DNA from: Campylobacterota bacterium
Lineage (GTDB): Bacteria; Bdellovibrionota; Bacteriovoracia; Bacteriovoracales; Bacteriovoracaceae
Length of the DNA stretch: 64,000 nucleotides
Assembly: GCA_003650125.1 (NCBI GenBank)
Contig: QNFX01000001.1
Span: forward strand, 1 to 64,000
Direction: 5' to 3'
Part shown: piece by piece, positions 1 to 8,568 of the stretch
Position numbering within the stretch: position 1 is the first letter of the stretch
Layout of the letters: the number at the start of each line of letters is the position of its first letter
The notes under the pieces: generated by a model
The model's database searches: none
Told to the model about the DNA's origin: nothing
The model's input: the letters and a program-made list of their open reading frames with translations, nothing else
Translations under genes and position numbers: made by a program

Positions 1-21
1 AATCTGTTTAAAATCTGTCAT
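1..21 (-). CDS. 5' end of a minus-strand gene cut by the window edge
   Basis: Only seven codons are inside the window (Met-Thr-Asp-Phe-Lys-Gln-Ile). The support is a strong ribosome-binding sequence: reading the minus strand, TTAGGAG stands 9 bases before the ATG at 21. An in-frame ATG at 30 is too close to the AGGAG to be preferred. A second AGGAG lies further upstream. The product cannot be named. Confidence 0.35.
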
Positions 22-88
22 CGAAATCATCTCCTAATACTCCTAAAATTTTCCTAGGAATATTGTTCAAAAATCTCAATGTGACAAA

Positions 89-577
89 TTAATTGGCCGG
101 TAAAAGTGACATTTTAATAGACCCTATCCAGTGAGGACAGGTCCATACTCCTCTCTGTGTTTCCTTCCAACTTTTTATACAATTCTTGCACATGGTTTTA
201 CCGCATTTTAATTTCATTGGACTTGTCTTCTTTTTCTTGTACTCGGCATAGCATACCTGGCAATCATCCTCTGCTTCACTGGCACTTGAATCAGTGTCTG
301 GGTACCACTTTACCAACTCATCAGCGCTGATGACCCATTTCTGCCGTTTTCCTCCAGGGTCCTCTCCTATTTCAACCTTTGGAGGATTTCCTCTGTCAAC
401 GAACCTGTACAAATAAACACTTTTTCCTTTCCATTCATATACATGTTTTTTCATTCCTTTATCTGAAATTTCAATCCCTCGTTTGTTAAAAAATACATCA
501 CCCTTCCATTTTCCGGCGAAAACATTTGAGGTACTAATCAAAATTAAAATAGAAATAAGATTAAAGAAAAGTTTCAT
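89..577 (-). CDS. Secreted protein with a degenerate RING-finger-like C-terminus
   Basis: This 162-aa protein has a signal peptide (about residues 1-21, ending SNVFA) and starts at an ATG behind AAGGAGCGG. Residues 23-90 are a basic region rich in beta-prone residues that I do not recognise. Residues 106-150 follow RING spacing: C106-x2-C109, then C125-G-K-x2-C130-x2-C133, then C147-P-H-W. The core resembles the classical C-G-H-x-x-C-x-x-C-I of RING domains, but the histidine is Lys127 and the last cysteine is Trp150, so two of eight zinc ligands are missing. RING domains are E3 ubiquitin ligase or zinc modules in eukaryotes. A secreted bacterial one could be an effector, but the changed ligands may mean lost zinc binding or chance resemblance. 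It is transcribed divergently from protease A at 784. Confidence 0.7.
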   Translation of the reverse strand: MKLFFNLISILILISTSNVFAGKWKGDVFFNKRGIEISDKGMKKHVYEWKGKSVYLYRFVDRGNPPKVEIGEDPGGKRQKWVISADELVKWYPDTDSSASEAEDDCQVCYAEYKKKKTSPMKLKCGKTMCKNCIKSWKETQRGVWTCPHWIGSIKMSLLPAN

Positions 578-747
578 ACTCCGCTCCTTTTTTAACCTAT
601 TTTAACATGATTTGTTTTACCCAAGACTATTTATTTAAGACCCTTATGGTTTCTTGATTCGCTCTTGATTAAGCTTTTAATCTTAAACTTAATTTGTTTA
701 GGAAGACCTTAGTTATTTTAATTTCCAATTTTATTAGTCAAGATTTA

Positions 748-756
748 TGGTAAAAT
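748..756 (+). promoter_or_regulatory. Extended -10 promoter of protease A
   Basis: TGGTAAAAT is an extended -10 (TGN plus hexamer) at the same distance before the start codon as in the other four module genes. No good -35 hexamer is visible. The predicted leader is only about 20 nt and contains the GGAG ribosome-binding site. Confidence 0.55.
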
Positions 757-783
757 GGAATGTGATTAAAACTGGAGCTGAAT

Positions 784-2010
784 ATGAAAAAGCTATTTTT
801 AATTCTTCCACTGGCTGCCTTATTGTTTGCGACACAGGGCTGGGCGCCGCCTCCGGGGAAAGGTGGAGCTACAGGCGGTCCAGATATTTCAAAATGTGAT
901 TTGAAACCAAAAGATCAGACTAAACTAAAATTAAAGGATAAATCTGGAAAAATCCACTATATTTGTACCGGAGTTGCGATATGTGGAGGAAAAGCTACTC
1001 CCGTTTCTTGTAAAGTTAGCGAAAGAGAATCTTGTCCAACAGCAAAGGTTTGTATTGGTTCTCCGGTGCATAATATTCTTAAGGATTCGCCCATAAAATA
1101 TAATATTCCCAAAGCCTATCAGTCTATTAAATTTTGTAAAGACGCCAAACAATCCCTGGAACCTTTTCCCGATATTAAGAGAGAAGAATTTATTCCGATT
1201 ACTGTTGTTGAGGCACAGCCGAAAATTTTATCAGCTCCAAGCGGAATAAATAATTATACTCCACCAAAGCATGAACTTGGAAAGGCTCAAGAAGTTACCT
1301 CATCAGTATATAAGGCAAATACATTTTTTAAACCAGCAGGAAAGTTAAAAATGTGTGAAAAATTTAATTTTGAACCTAACGAATGGCATGATTGCTCTGC
1401 TTCAGTTATTAAAATTGGCAAAAAAATGGCCTTGGTAACAGCAGCCCATTGTGTGTTCAATTATAGAGCAGAAAAAAAGCCTTATTTATTCTATTATGAC
1501 TTACACTTTATACCAGGATTGGGCCTAGAATCATCTGAAAAGAAATTTTTTGTAACTAGTATTATTATTCCTTGGGGATTTAGGCAGTTGGGACCAGGTT
1601 ATCATAATTATGATATTGCAATTCTTGAATTAGCCCAGGAGCCAAGAGAAAATTGTTGTTTTGGTTTGATAAATACAGCCATGACAACTCCTGGAATTCA
1701 AATTGGCTATCCTGTAGCACCACCCTTTTCAGATAAGGAAAAGAAGATGTATTATTTATCTATAGAAAAATTTTTGGAAGAGTCAGTTATCCCTTCGGAT
1801 ATGACTCAGGGGTCTAGCGGAGGGCCTTGGGTAGGAAATTTTCAAAAGAAGGGAAATTATGGGTATATTTCTGGCATAAATTCACGAAAAAGTGAATTAG
1901 ATAAAAAGAAGGTTATGCGGTCCCCAGGAAGGTGGGACGTAATTGAAAATCTATTCCTTTGCTCAAAGGGAGAAATGGATTGTGAGATTATAAATTTGCC
2001 TACAAAATAA
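784..2010 (+). CDS. Secreted trypsin-like serine protease A with shared six-Cys N-terminal module
   Basis: This 408-aa protein opens with a signal peptide (residues 1 to about 16-21), a Pro/Gly-rich APPPGKGG stretch and the shared module with Cys38, 61, 67, 76, 84 and 90. A variable linker (about 91-185) leads into a chymotrypsin-fold (S1 family) protease domain. His222 (VTAAHC), Asp277 (NYDIAI) and Ser345 (GSSGGP) form the triad, so it should be active. A Cys-Cys pair near 291 recurs in proteases C and E. The ATG has GGAG 5 bases upstream. The linker has the right place to be a propeptide, but no cleavage site is obvious. The companion gene at 2090 follows after a perfect hairpin. Likely secreted to the periplasm or beyond; the substrate is unknown. 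Confidence 0.92.
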   Translation: MKKLFLILPLAALLFATQGWAPPPGKGGATGGPDISKCDLKPKDQTKLKLKDKSGKIHYICTGVAICGGKATPVSCKVSERESCPTAKVCIGSPVHNILKDSPIKYNIPKAYQSIKFCKDAKQSLEPFPDIKREEFIPITVVEAQPKILSAPSGINNYTPPKHELGKAQEVTSSVYKANTFFKPAGKLKMCEKFNFEPNEWHDCSASVIKIGKKMALVTAAHCVFNYRAEKKPYLFYYDLHFIPGLGLESSEKKFFVTSIIIPWGFRQLGPGYHNYDIAILELAQEPRENCCFGLINTAMTTPGIQIGYPVAPPFSDKEKKMYYLSIEKFLEESVIPSDMTQGSSGGPWVGNFQKKGNYGYISGINSRKSELDKKKVMRSPGRWDVIENLFLCSKGEMDCEIINLPTK

Positions 2011-2014
2011 ATAC

Positions 2015-2062
2015 TTATTATATTTAAAAATTGGTGAATTCTCCAATTTTTAAATATAATAA
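2015..2062. terminator. Perfect 20-bp hairpin between protease A and its companion
   Basis: Arms 2015-2034 and 2043-2062 are perfectly complementary over 20 bp, with an 8-base loop (TGAATTCT). The stem begins 5 bases after the protease stop codon and ends 27 bases before the companion start. No uridine run follows on the plus strand, so it is not a classical terminator for the protease. It may protect or process the mRNA, or separate expression of the two genes. Confidence 0.7.
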
Positions 2063-2089
2063 TAAAAAGCAAAAAAAAGGAATTCTTCT

Positions 2090-2953
2090 TTGAAAATAAA
2101 ATTTATTATTTTTATTATTATGTTTTTAAAAACCTCAGTTGGTTTTTCAGAAGAAGTTTTGTTAAATGAATATCAAAAAATGTTATATGAAAATGTTGAG
2201 TCCTTAAATCAGTATAAGACCGGATTGGTATTTCTTGAAAAAATGAATTCAGACGGACTATTTATCTACCCTAGAGATGGAAATTCCAAAACCACAATTG
2301 TTTGCTACGGAAGATCTGAGAAAAAATATACTATTTTGCTTTCTGGAGTTGAAAAAGAGAGCCTGGGGGTAAAGGTCGATGAGCGCTATTACCAACTGGA
2401 AGAAAAGAAATTTTTTTTAAAGAAAGGTGAGCCAAATTATTCTAGATGTAAGGAGTATTTTGGTGCAGAGATTGCTAAAATAGATCGTATTAAACTAAAG
2501 AAAAAAAAACTTGTTTCCCTTTTAAATTTTAAAAAGATTAACAATGATGATTGGATTTTAGGGGTTCATAAAATTGATAAAAAAAGATTAGAAGTTACAT
2601 TAGAACCTAGGCCTATATTGGGACCTTCTCCTTATTGCGGACCTCGAGGGGTATTTATTGAAGAGCCTAGGCCTAAGACCCTCAAATTAGATGACCTCGA
2701 TGCTCATGTTATTACGTATGATTTAAGTCGCCCTTGGGAATTTGCGAAAGAGAAGATATATCGGATAAAAGACAAGGGGGTTAAAGTAACATTGGAAAAA
2801 CTCCCCCGTATTCATATAAGTACAATATATGAAAAGATTAAGGATGTTGAAGTAGATTTTGGAGATTTTACCTATACTACCAGCAGACATGGATGTTTAG
2901 GGCAGGTTCAGGGGCCAAAGAAGACATGGCGGGAGATTTATGAGAGAATCTAA
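2090..2953 (+). CDS. Secreted companion protein, type I, behind protease A
   Basis: This 287-aa protein starts at TTG behind AAAAAAGGA and has a signal peptide (about 1-20). I do not recognise the family. It is a clear paralogue of the product of 4639-5529. They share CxGRSE (Cys72), a Tyr-Gln-Leu-x-Glu-Lys-Lys-Phe segment near 101-108, CKE near Cys120, a Tyr-Cys-Gly-Pro turn at Cys183, a DVEV segment near 255 and a final Cys near 269. The four conserved cysteines could form two disulfides in the periplasm. The fixed position behind a protease suggests an inhibitor, chaperone or co-secreted subunit, but this is inference only. Confidence 0.85.
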   Translation: MKIKFIIFIIMFLKTSVGFSEEVLLNEYQKMLYENVESLNQYKTGLVFLEKMNSDGLFIYPRDGNSKTTIVCYGRSEKKYTILLSGVEKESLGVKVDERYYQLEEKKFFLKKGEPNYSRCKEYFGAEIAKIDRIKLKKKKLVSLLNFKKINNDDWILGVHKIDKKRLEVTLEPRPILGPSPYCGPRGVFIEEPRPKTLKLDDLDAHVITYDLSRPWEFAKEKIYRIKDKGVKVTLEKLPRIHISTIYEKIKDVEVDFGDFTYTTSRHGCLGQVQGPKKTWREIYERI

Positions 2954-3108
2954 TAAAATACCATCTTGGAATCGTTAATATATTTTTTTTTGATTAGAAA
3001 AATCCTTAACCTCTCTCTCTTTTGATATAATTAATAATAAAAAATGAGCAGAGGGTTTTGGTTCTGAGAGACATCGAAACAGACTCAACCGTAGACTTTA
3101 AAATTTAA

Positions 3109-3189
3109 ATAACCTTTGTTTAATTTCTAGATTCGACCTTGAGTTAATCTTTAGTTATCAACTTAATTTATTTAGAAGGAGCTAAGTTA
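3109..3189 (+). repeat. 81-bp direct repeat, copy 1, upstream of protease B
   Basis: This stretch is base-for-base identical to 11237-11317, which lies at the same distance upstream of module gene D. It ends just before the variable inverted repeat at 3196. Identity at non-coding positions over 81 bp means recent duplication or gene conversion of the promoter region. Confidence 0.9.
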
Positions 3190-3195
3190 CTTTAA

Positions 3196-3230
3196 TTCCT
3201 GACCAACAAGGGCAAGAATTGTGGTAAAAT
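3196..3230 (+). promoter_or_regulatory. Promoter of protease B: inverted repeat plus extended -10
   Basis: TTCCTGACC (3196-3204) and GGGCAAGAA (3210-3218) form an imperfect inverted repeat (7 of 9 pairs) around a 5-base centre. It covers the -35 area, and TGGTAAAAT (3222-3230) follows as extended -10. The matching stretch upstream of gene D differs in sequence but keeps the symmetry. This suggests an operator for a dimeric regulator. Confidence 0.5.
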
Positions 3231-3257
3231 AGAAGGTGATTTAAAAAGGAGTTCATT

Positions 3258-4541
3258 ATGAAAAAGCTATTTTTAATTTTTCCACTAGCTGCCTTATTGT
3301 TTGCGACACAGGGCTGGGCGCCACCTCCGGGGAAAGGTGGAGCAGCTGGTTTTGATGCTTCAAAGTGTGATTTAAAGCCCAAGGAGCAGACTAAAGTTGC
3401 CCTAAAAGATAAATCAGGTAAATTAATATTTGTTTGTATAGGATCAGCTGTATGCGGAGGTAAAACAGTTCCTGTTAGCTGTAAGGTCTCGGAAAGGGAA
3501 GCATGTCCCATGGCAAAAAAATGTGTCGTTTCAGATGCTACTGGTATCAACGAATATTATGGAATTCTTTGTAGTGATTTAAATAGACCAAATGCTCCAC
3601 AAAAGAAAATGTTTGATAATATAAAACCTGAAATGCTCAAGCCTCAGGTTATAGAAATTCAAGAAAATAAATTAAAAGAATTTTTAAAAACTTTTAAGGG
3701 AGAGAAAATTTTAAGGGATAATGTAATAGAGATTAATTTAAAAAGCGGTCATCCTTATCATACAGAACAGGTTTCCACCGGTAAATCATGGAATGTTGGC
3801 GAAAGGAAGGGAGCTTATTTACCAGTTGGGAAACTAGAAGTTTTTGATAAGGGAAATCCAAATGAGTATATTCCATGTACAGCTTCCTTAATCAAAGTTC
3901 CAGCAACCGGAAGGTATGGTTTAGTTACTGCAGCTCATTGCTTAATGGTCAGTCATAAGAAAATATGGCCAAAAACGATTAAATTTAGCCTTAACTACAA
4001 CTATGGGGACCCAATAATTTTATATGGGACCAGGGCCATCATTAATAAAGGATATTTTACTCTTCCTGGTGGAAGCTTTGACCAATTTATATTTGATCTT
4101 GCCTTAGTAGAATTAGAGGAAACTAATCTTAAATTAGAAACATTTGGTCTTATAACAAATCCGAATAAAGATATTTTAAGGGGTACCTCTCTTGGATATC
4201 CTATTTGGCTTCCGGGCACGGGTTGGGTGAAGGATAATATGAGAGCAGTTGAAATTAAAGACATGGAAGCTATTACAAGCCCTCCCCCGGCTAATAATAT
4301 TTATAACTATAAAATACCAACCGATTTAACCTGGGGTTCTAGCGGAGGTCCTTGGATTGGATGGGACAAAAAAAATGGTTCATCAACAAATCGGAAATTC
4401 GGATTTATATTAGGAGTAAATTCCAAAGGGAAAAGAGGGAAATATGTTTTAAGTCCTTTTTTTGGTTCCGCAATGTTGAATCAATATAGATGCTTGAATA
4501 GGGACGATTCTCAATGTAAAGATACTTGTCCAAATAGGTAA
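3258..4541 (+). CDS. Secreted trypsin-like serine protease B with shared six-Cys module
   Basis: This 427-aa protein has the same signal peptide and module as protease A (Cys37, 60, 66, 75, 83, 89). A longer linker (about 90-190) leads into an S1-type protease domain with His227 (VTAAHC), Asp280 (FDLALV) and Ser362 (GSSGGP). It lacks the Cys-Cys pair seen in A, C and E. The first 75 coding bases are nearly identical to the other copies, including silent positions, while the rest is strongly diverged, so the 5' end has been homogenised or is constrained as nucleic acid. AAAGGAG precedes the ATG. A type I companion follows at 4639. Confidence 0.92.
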   Translation: MKKLFLIFPLAALLFATQGWAPPPGKGGAAGFDASKCDLKPKEQTKVALKDKSGKLIFVCIGSAVCGGKTVPVSCKVSEREACPMAKKCVVSDATGINEYYGILCSDLNRPNAPQKKMFDNIKPEMLKPQVIEIQENKLKEFLKTFKGEKILRDNVIEINLKSGHPYHTEQVSTGKSWNVGERKGAYLPVGKLEVFDKGNPNEYIPCTASLIKVPATGRYGLVTAAHCLMVSHKKIWPKTIKFSLNYNYGDPIILYGTRAIINKGYFTLPGGSFDQFIFDLALVELEETNLKLETFGLITNPNKDILRGTSLGYPIWLPGTGWVKDNMRAVEIKDMEAITSPPPANNIYNYKIPTDLTWGSSGGPWIGWDKKNGSSTNRKFGFILGVNSKGKRGKYVLSPFFGSAMLNQYRCLNRDDSQCKDTCPNR

Positions 4542-4638
4542 AACTTATTCACAAAGTTTTTATAAAAAATAATATTGATCATTTAGCTACTAAGCTCTAC
4601 CCTTTAAATAAAAAAAAACTTTACTGCTAAGGGAAAAA

Positions 4639-5529
4639 ATGGGAATTAAAATTTTCAAGGAAGTCTTTAAAAAATCAAAGCTGCATTGGATAACCATTTG
4701 TCTACTTTTTATGGTAATTACTGGAGCTTTTGGGGAAGATCAAATAACTGTTGATGAATATAAAAATCTTCTCCTAAAAAATGTAGAAGTTCAGAATAGT
4801 TTAAAGGAGGGCATGGTATTTTTAACTAGTTTTGAAAAAGACTATATTTTTGGCAATTTTCGAACAGATGAACTTGCCAAAAATGTTCCTTGTAGAGGAC
4901 GTTCAGAAGTTAAGTCCACAATCCTATTTTTTGAATTTAAAGGAAACCGCTTCTATCAACTTGATGAAAAGAAATTTTGGTTGGATGATAATGATATAGA
5001 TTATTTAAATTGTAAGGAACATTTTAAGGGAGACCTAATTGAAACACAAGAAATCACTTTAAAAGAGAAAAAAACTCTCAGTTTGCTTGATTTCAAAAAT
5101 CTTTTAAAAGATAAAAAACCCGAATTTTTTGTATTAAAAAACCATATAATAAAGATTATCCGGGAACCTGATTTTAACCATTCAATACCTACTTACTGCG
5201 GTCCTATCCCCCCTCAACCCTATTCTAATAAAAAAATAGACTTTGCAAAGGATGAAAGAACCTTAGAAATGGAAGAATATATTAATTTAAAATGGCCTGA
5301 GCCTTTTAGGGTTAAGAAAATATATTTAAATTACCTTAGAAGATGGGGCTTCAAAAGGGAAAGACTTCCCAATATAGATATCAAAGAAAAATACAAAAAA
5401 ATTATGGATGTTGAAGTCAATTTAGGGTCGTATTCTTATCCGCTCACAGAAGGGTGTAAAAAAGAAAAATCCTTTCCCAAAAAAAAATGGAAGCATATTA
5501 TAAATTGGCGTCCTCCTTGGCCTTATTAA
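4639..5529 (+). CDS. Secreted companion protein, type I, behind protease B
   Basis: This 296-aa paralogue of the 2090-2953 product has the same four cysteine positions and the same RSExK, YQLDEKKF, CKEHF, YCGP and DVEV landmarks. The N-terminus is longer: a basic stretch precedes the hydrophobic segment near residues 18-32, so a later start or an uncleaved anchor is possible. The gap after protease B is 97 bp and holds a weak hairpin (AAAACTT with AAGTTTT) but not the long stem seen behind protease A. Function unknown; its conserved place behind a protease points to a partner role. Confidence 0.82.
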   Translation: MGIKIFKEVFKKSKLHWITICLLFMVITGAFGEDQITVDEYKNLLLKNVEVQNSLKEGMVFLTSFEKDYIFGNFRTDELAKNVPCRGRSEVKSTILFFEFKGNRFYQLDEKKFWLDDNDIDYLNCKEHFKGDLIETQEITLKEKKTLSLLDFKNLLKDKKPEFFVLKNHIIKIIREPDFNHSIPTYCGPIPPQPYSNKKIDFAKDERTLEMEEYINLKWPEPFRVKKIYLNYLRRWGFKRERLPNIDIKEKYKKIMDVEVNLGSYSYPLTEGCKKEKSFPKKKWKHIINWRPPWPY

Positions 5530-5851
5530 TAACAAATGGAATTTTTTCTTTAAAATGCTCTCGTGAAGTCACTTCTCTCACCCACTCCACTCTATTTCTA
5601 ATAACTCCCTTTGTTAGGAATAAAATTTATAAATTTTTGCCCTGCTTCAATAGCCAAAATCATTCAGAAATCTTAAGAAAAATTTCCAACACGTTTCTTA
5701 ATTCAAGAAAAAATGAAGAAATCGACCAAAAACAGTCGGATTCTCTTGATATCGAGAATAAATATCCTTAATCCATTTGTTTCCAAAATCTGATTAAGAC
5801 GATTTCATAACAAGATTTGTTGCGATTAAATATCCAGCTAAATAAAGTCCT
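5530..5851. other. Intergenic stretch carrying a repeated 53-bp block
   Basis: No convincing gene is seen. Bases 5573-5625 align without gaps to 12981-13033 (43 of 53 identical). Each copy contains a small inverted repeat (TTAGGAA with TTCCTAA or a one-mismatch form). An open frame of 94 codons crosses the block, but it begins inside the companion gene and has no ribosome-binding site. Confidence 0.5.
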
Positions 5852-6204
5852 TTAGAAAGTCTCAAGTATGGCCTTCACGGTTTTTAACTTTTCCGCCTTA
5901 AGCCGCTTCAAAATTTCAATGCACTCAGAGAGAGTGTGTTCTGGTGCCTCTTTCTTTTCTGTCAGGAAATCCAAAAAATCCTTATAGGAATATCCATAGG
6001 CCTGAACTACTTTAAAATAAAATCCGGGTGAAGGTCTTTTCTTCCATTCTCTGCATGATTTACCTGGGCATTACTAATCCCCACAACTTTAGCTGCTTTT
6101 CTCATAGAAAGCTTTTTTGACTCTCTCATGTACTTTAATATGAGGGCCTCCTTAGTCATTTTTTTGGTGTCTGACCTTCTTTTCCATTTCCTTTTTACTG
6201 TCAT
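5852..6204 (-). pseudogene. Frameshifted XRE-family regulator, paralogue of 16730-17083
   Basis: The first 65 codons (6204 down to 6007) encode a helix-turn-helix of the XRE/Cro type, nearly identical to the intact paralogue. Near 6010 one base is missing relative to the paralogue, giving a premature TAG. The rest of the protein (KVVQAYGYSYKDFLDFL and on to a C-terminal ILETF) continues in the next frame to a TAA at 5852. The -38 side is cut by the IS66 element at 6243: the two paralogues match up to TCGCTCTTTTTT and part exactly at the IS end. So both the reading frame and the upstream control region are broken. Confidence 0.85.
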
Positions 6205-6311
6205 AGCAATTCTCCTTTATATTGGTTGAATCGCTCTTTTTTGGTAAGTTGGGCCTAGACCCCTCATAAAAAGTAATGGCCATGATCCGATCAATGAGCA
6301 TCGGAGGTTCC

Positions 6312-6668
6312 ATGGATTCTAAAAATTTAATCATCATCGAAAAAATTAAAAGTCTTTACTCACAACTTAAAAGCACTGGCGTTGGGAAAAAATATCCACC
6401 GGCAATGAAGGTCCTTATTCGAGAATTATTTATAAATGGGATGGCCAAAAAAGAAATAGCCAGATCCATTCCCGTTTCCATGTTTACCATCAGGAAATGG
6501 ACCGCTGACATTGAGGTACCTGAAAATAATGATTTTGATTTTTCGCCAATCTCAATTAAATATGATTCTGATCAAAAATATATTATAAGACATGTTTCGG
6601 GATTTTCTATTGAAGTGAATGATCTCAATTCTCTTTCCTTAATCTTGATGAAAATTAAATCACTTTGA
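6312..6668 (+). CDS. TnpA-like helix-turn-helix protein of the IS66 element, inverted
   Basis: The start is placed at 6312, behind CGGAGG, giving 118 aa. A longer frame from 6276 has no ribosome-binding site. Residues near 30-60 form a transposase-type helix-turn-helix (pattern KYPPAMKVLIRELFINGM then KKEIA...FTIRKW). The last 25 residues, with GFSIEV and a leucine-rich tail, resemble the C-terminal end of IS66 TnpA. In usual IS66 elements tnpA lies just upstream of tnpB on the same strand. Here it is at the opposite end, pointing toward tnpC, and the two coding ends overlap by 9 bases. Assignment to TnpA is by pattern only. Confidence 0.65.
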   Translation: MDSKNLIIIEKIKSLYSQLKSTGVGKKYPPAMKVLIRELFINGMAKKEIARSIPVSMFTIRKWTADIEVPENNDFDFSPISIKYDSDQKYIIRHVSGFSIEVNDLNSLSLILMKIKSL

Positions 6669-8180
6669 TGGTGGCGATAGCGCCGATAATTCTTTGACCA
6701 ACTTGTCCATGATCTCGCTACTGAGCCGTGAGGAATACTGGTAAGGACTTTCAAGCTCTTCACCTTTGGCCGAACGATGGGCCATCTCATTAATGTAGCC
6801 CCTGGCATCGAGCCCATTTGATTTACAAGATTCTATCACGGAATAAAAAAATGAACCTACATCCGCACCATTGATCGATTTAAAATGAAGGAAGTTTTTT
6901 CTCCCCATTACTGGGCACCTTTGTCTTCTTTCCGCCATATTATTATCTATCGGAACATTTTCATCATAAAGAAAAAGGTGAAGGCCATCTTTCCTATCTA
7001 AATAATAATTGATCGCCTTCCCCATAGAAGAGGAATCTAGATAATGTCCATCTTGATTTTGAATCCAGTTATCAATTTCCTTTATGACTTTTAAAGATTT
7101 GTCCGATCTAAGATCTTTTAAATCTTTCACTTCCTCGGCCTCATGTTCAATTTCATAAAGTTCATCGATGAAATCCACCATCTTTTCTGCCTTTGGATCA
7201 TGATTCATGGCCTCAAAAAATTTGCGCCTAACATGGGCCCAGCAAAAGGCATGGCCTATATTTTTCATTTGATCTAAAAAATTGTAACCGCCATAACCGT
7301 CTGTCACCACATTGCCAGAGGTGTAGCCTCTCAACATTTCTCTTGCAACCGATCCCGATCTTGTTGGCTCAAATTGATAAAATGCCCCTCTTGGATTGGA
7401 CATGGACCAAATGTATCCCTTGCTTTTATTAGGGTTATAAAAGTTTATGGGGGATTCATCGATATGAATCCATTTTTCGCCAAGGATATCTTGCCTGATC
7501 ATTTCTTGAAGTGGATAAAGACGATTGTAAAGGTGTTCGGTTAATCCAAAAAGGGTTTTAACTTCAACATTTAGTCCTGCCCTTTTCATTTGTTTGCGCT
7601 GTCTTTCCAGAGGCAGATGATCTTCAAACTTATCACAAGCAATTTGTGTTGCCATTTGAATCGAATACTCACCACCGGGAGTTAATTTTACTCCTCCAGG
7701 AGCGGTTGAAATCTTGTTACAACATTTACAGGAATACTTTTTTCTCTTGTGCCTTTTTAAAAGATAACGTCTTTCGATGACTTCAAACTCTGAAGATTCT
7801 TCAAAACAGTTTTTCATTTCAGAGACTTTATCACTTCCACATTTAGGGCATAGGCCATCTTCAAGATTGTATTCAATGATTTTCTGATCAAGAGTTATCT
7901 CTTCATCTTCATGGTTTTCATTTTTGGATTTATTATGGGGAAGCTTTCCCTTTTTTCTTTTATTTTTTGGACTATTGGCCTTTCTTTCCTGTTTGGAATC
8001 GAAGACTCTTTTTCTAAGGGCCTTTAATTCTTCGCTTAATTTTTGAAGAATTTTAACATCCTTTTCTTTTTCTTTTTGCTTTTGGGCAACTAGCTTTTCA
8101 AGGGTGAGAACTTTTTCTTGAAGAAGTTTGCCGGCTTCCCTTAAAAATTCTTTGTCATTTTCTTTATCAAAGTCATACAT
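6660..8180 (-). CDS. tnpC: IS66 transposase TnpC
   Basis: This 506-aa protein has the full IS66 layout: an N-terminal coiled coil and basic region (1-100), a zinc-binding motif (CPKCGS near 113-118 and CKCC near 150), and the DDE catalytic domain. Catalytic acids are in HIDESP, VVTDGYGGY and NNMAERR, and the hallmark CWAHVRRKFFEA is present. An IS66-type C-terminal tail (SCKSNGLDARGYI) follows. Nothing is truncated, so it may still be active. It lies 43 bp after tnpB. Confidence 0.95.
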   Translation of the reverse strand: MYDFDKENDKEFLREAGKLLQEKVLTLEKLVAQKQKEKEKDVKILQKLSEELKALRKRVFDSKQERKANSPKNKRKKGKLPHNKSKNENHEDEEITLDQKIIEYNLEDGLCPKCGSDKVSEMKNCFEESSEFEVIERRYLLKRHKRKKYSCKCCNKISTAPGGVKLTPGGEYSIQMATQIACDKFEDHLPLERQRKQMKRAGLNVEVKTLFGLTEHLYNRLYPLQEMIRQDILGEKWIHIDESPINFYNPNKSKGYIWSMSNPRGAFYQFEPTRSGSVAREMLRGYTSGNVVTDGYGGYNFLDQMKNIGHAFCWAHVRRKFFEAMNHDPKAEKMVDFIDELYEIEHEAEEVKDLKDLRSDKSLKVIKEIDNWIQNQDGHYLDSSSMGKAINYYLDRKDGLHLFLYDENVPIDNNMAERRQRCPVMGRKNFLHFKSINGADVGSFFYSVIESCKSNGLDARGYINEMAHRSAKGEELESPYQYSSRLSSEIMDKLVKELSALSPPSK

Positions 8181-8223
8181 AGATAAATTTTAAGTTGGCC
8201 AACACAATAGGCCCAGAAAAAAA

Positions 8224-8568
8224 TCATCTTTTTCGTAATATTTTTTTTCCTGACTTGCTGAGAGGAATTTGACCGCCATTTAAAATCAGATTTAGTTCAT
8301 TGGAGTTGATCTCAGTCACTTCAGAAATGCGATCAAAAGACATAAAACGGCCACGTTCGAGTTTTTTATGAATGAGCACCAGGCCATTGCCATCAAAGAA
8401 AATGGCCTTAGCGGCCTTTCTATTCTTTGCGACGAATAAAAACAGTGATCCAGTCATGATTTCTTTTTTAATTTTATTTATGACGATGAAGGATAGGGTA
8501 TTGTGGCCTTTGCGCATATCTGTGTATTCGTGAAAAAGATAAATGGGATATTTGGGATCAAAAATCAT
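8224..8568 (-). CDS. tnpB: IS66 accessory protein TnpB
   Basis: This 114-aa protein matches IS66 Orf2/TnpB: IYLFHEYTDMRKG near the N-terminus, GSLFLFVAKNRKAAKAIFF, then DGNGLVLIHKKLERGRF. It is needed with TnpC for transposition in studied IS66 elements. It starts 60 bp inside the right inverted repeat, leaving no room for a tnpA upstream, which fits with the tnpA-like gene at the other end. Confidence 0.9.
   Translation of the reverse strand: MIFDPKYPIYLFHEYTDMRKGHNTLSFIVINKIKKEIMTGSLFLFVAKNRKAAKAIFFDGNGLVLIHKKLERGRFMSFDRISEVTEINSNELNLILNGGQIPLSKSGKKILRKR

Noticed and set aside
5487-5771. 94-codon open frame after the type I companion of protease B
   Set aside because: It begins inside the companion coding region, lacks a ribosome-binding site, and has low-complexity composition. 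Only the 53-bp repeat inside is kept.
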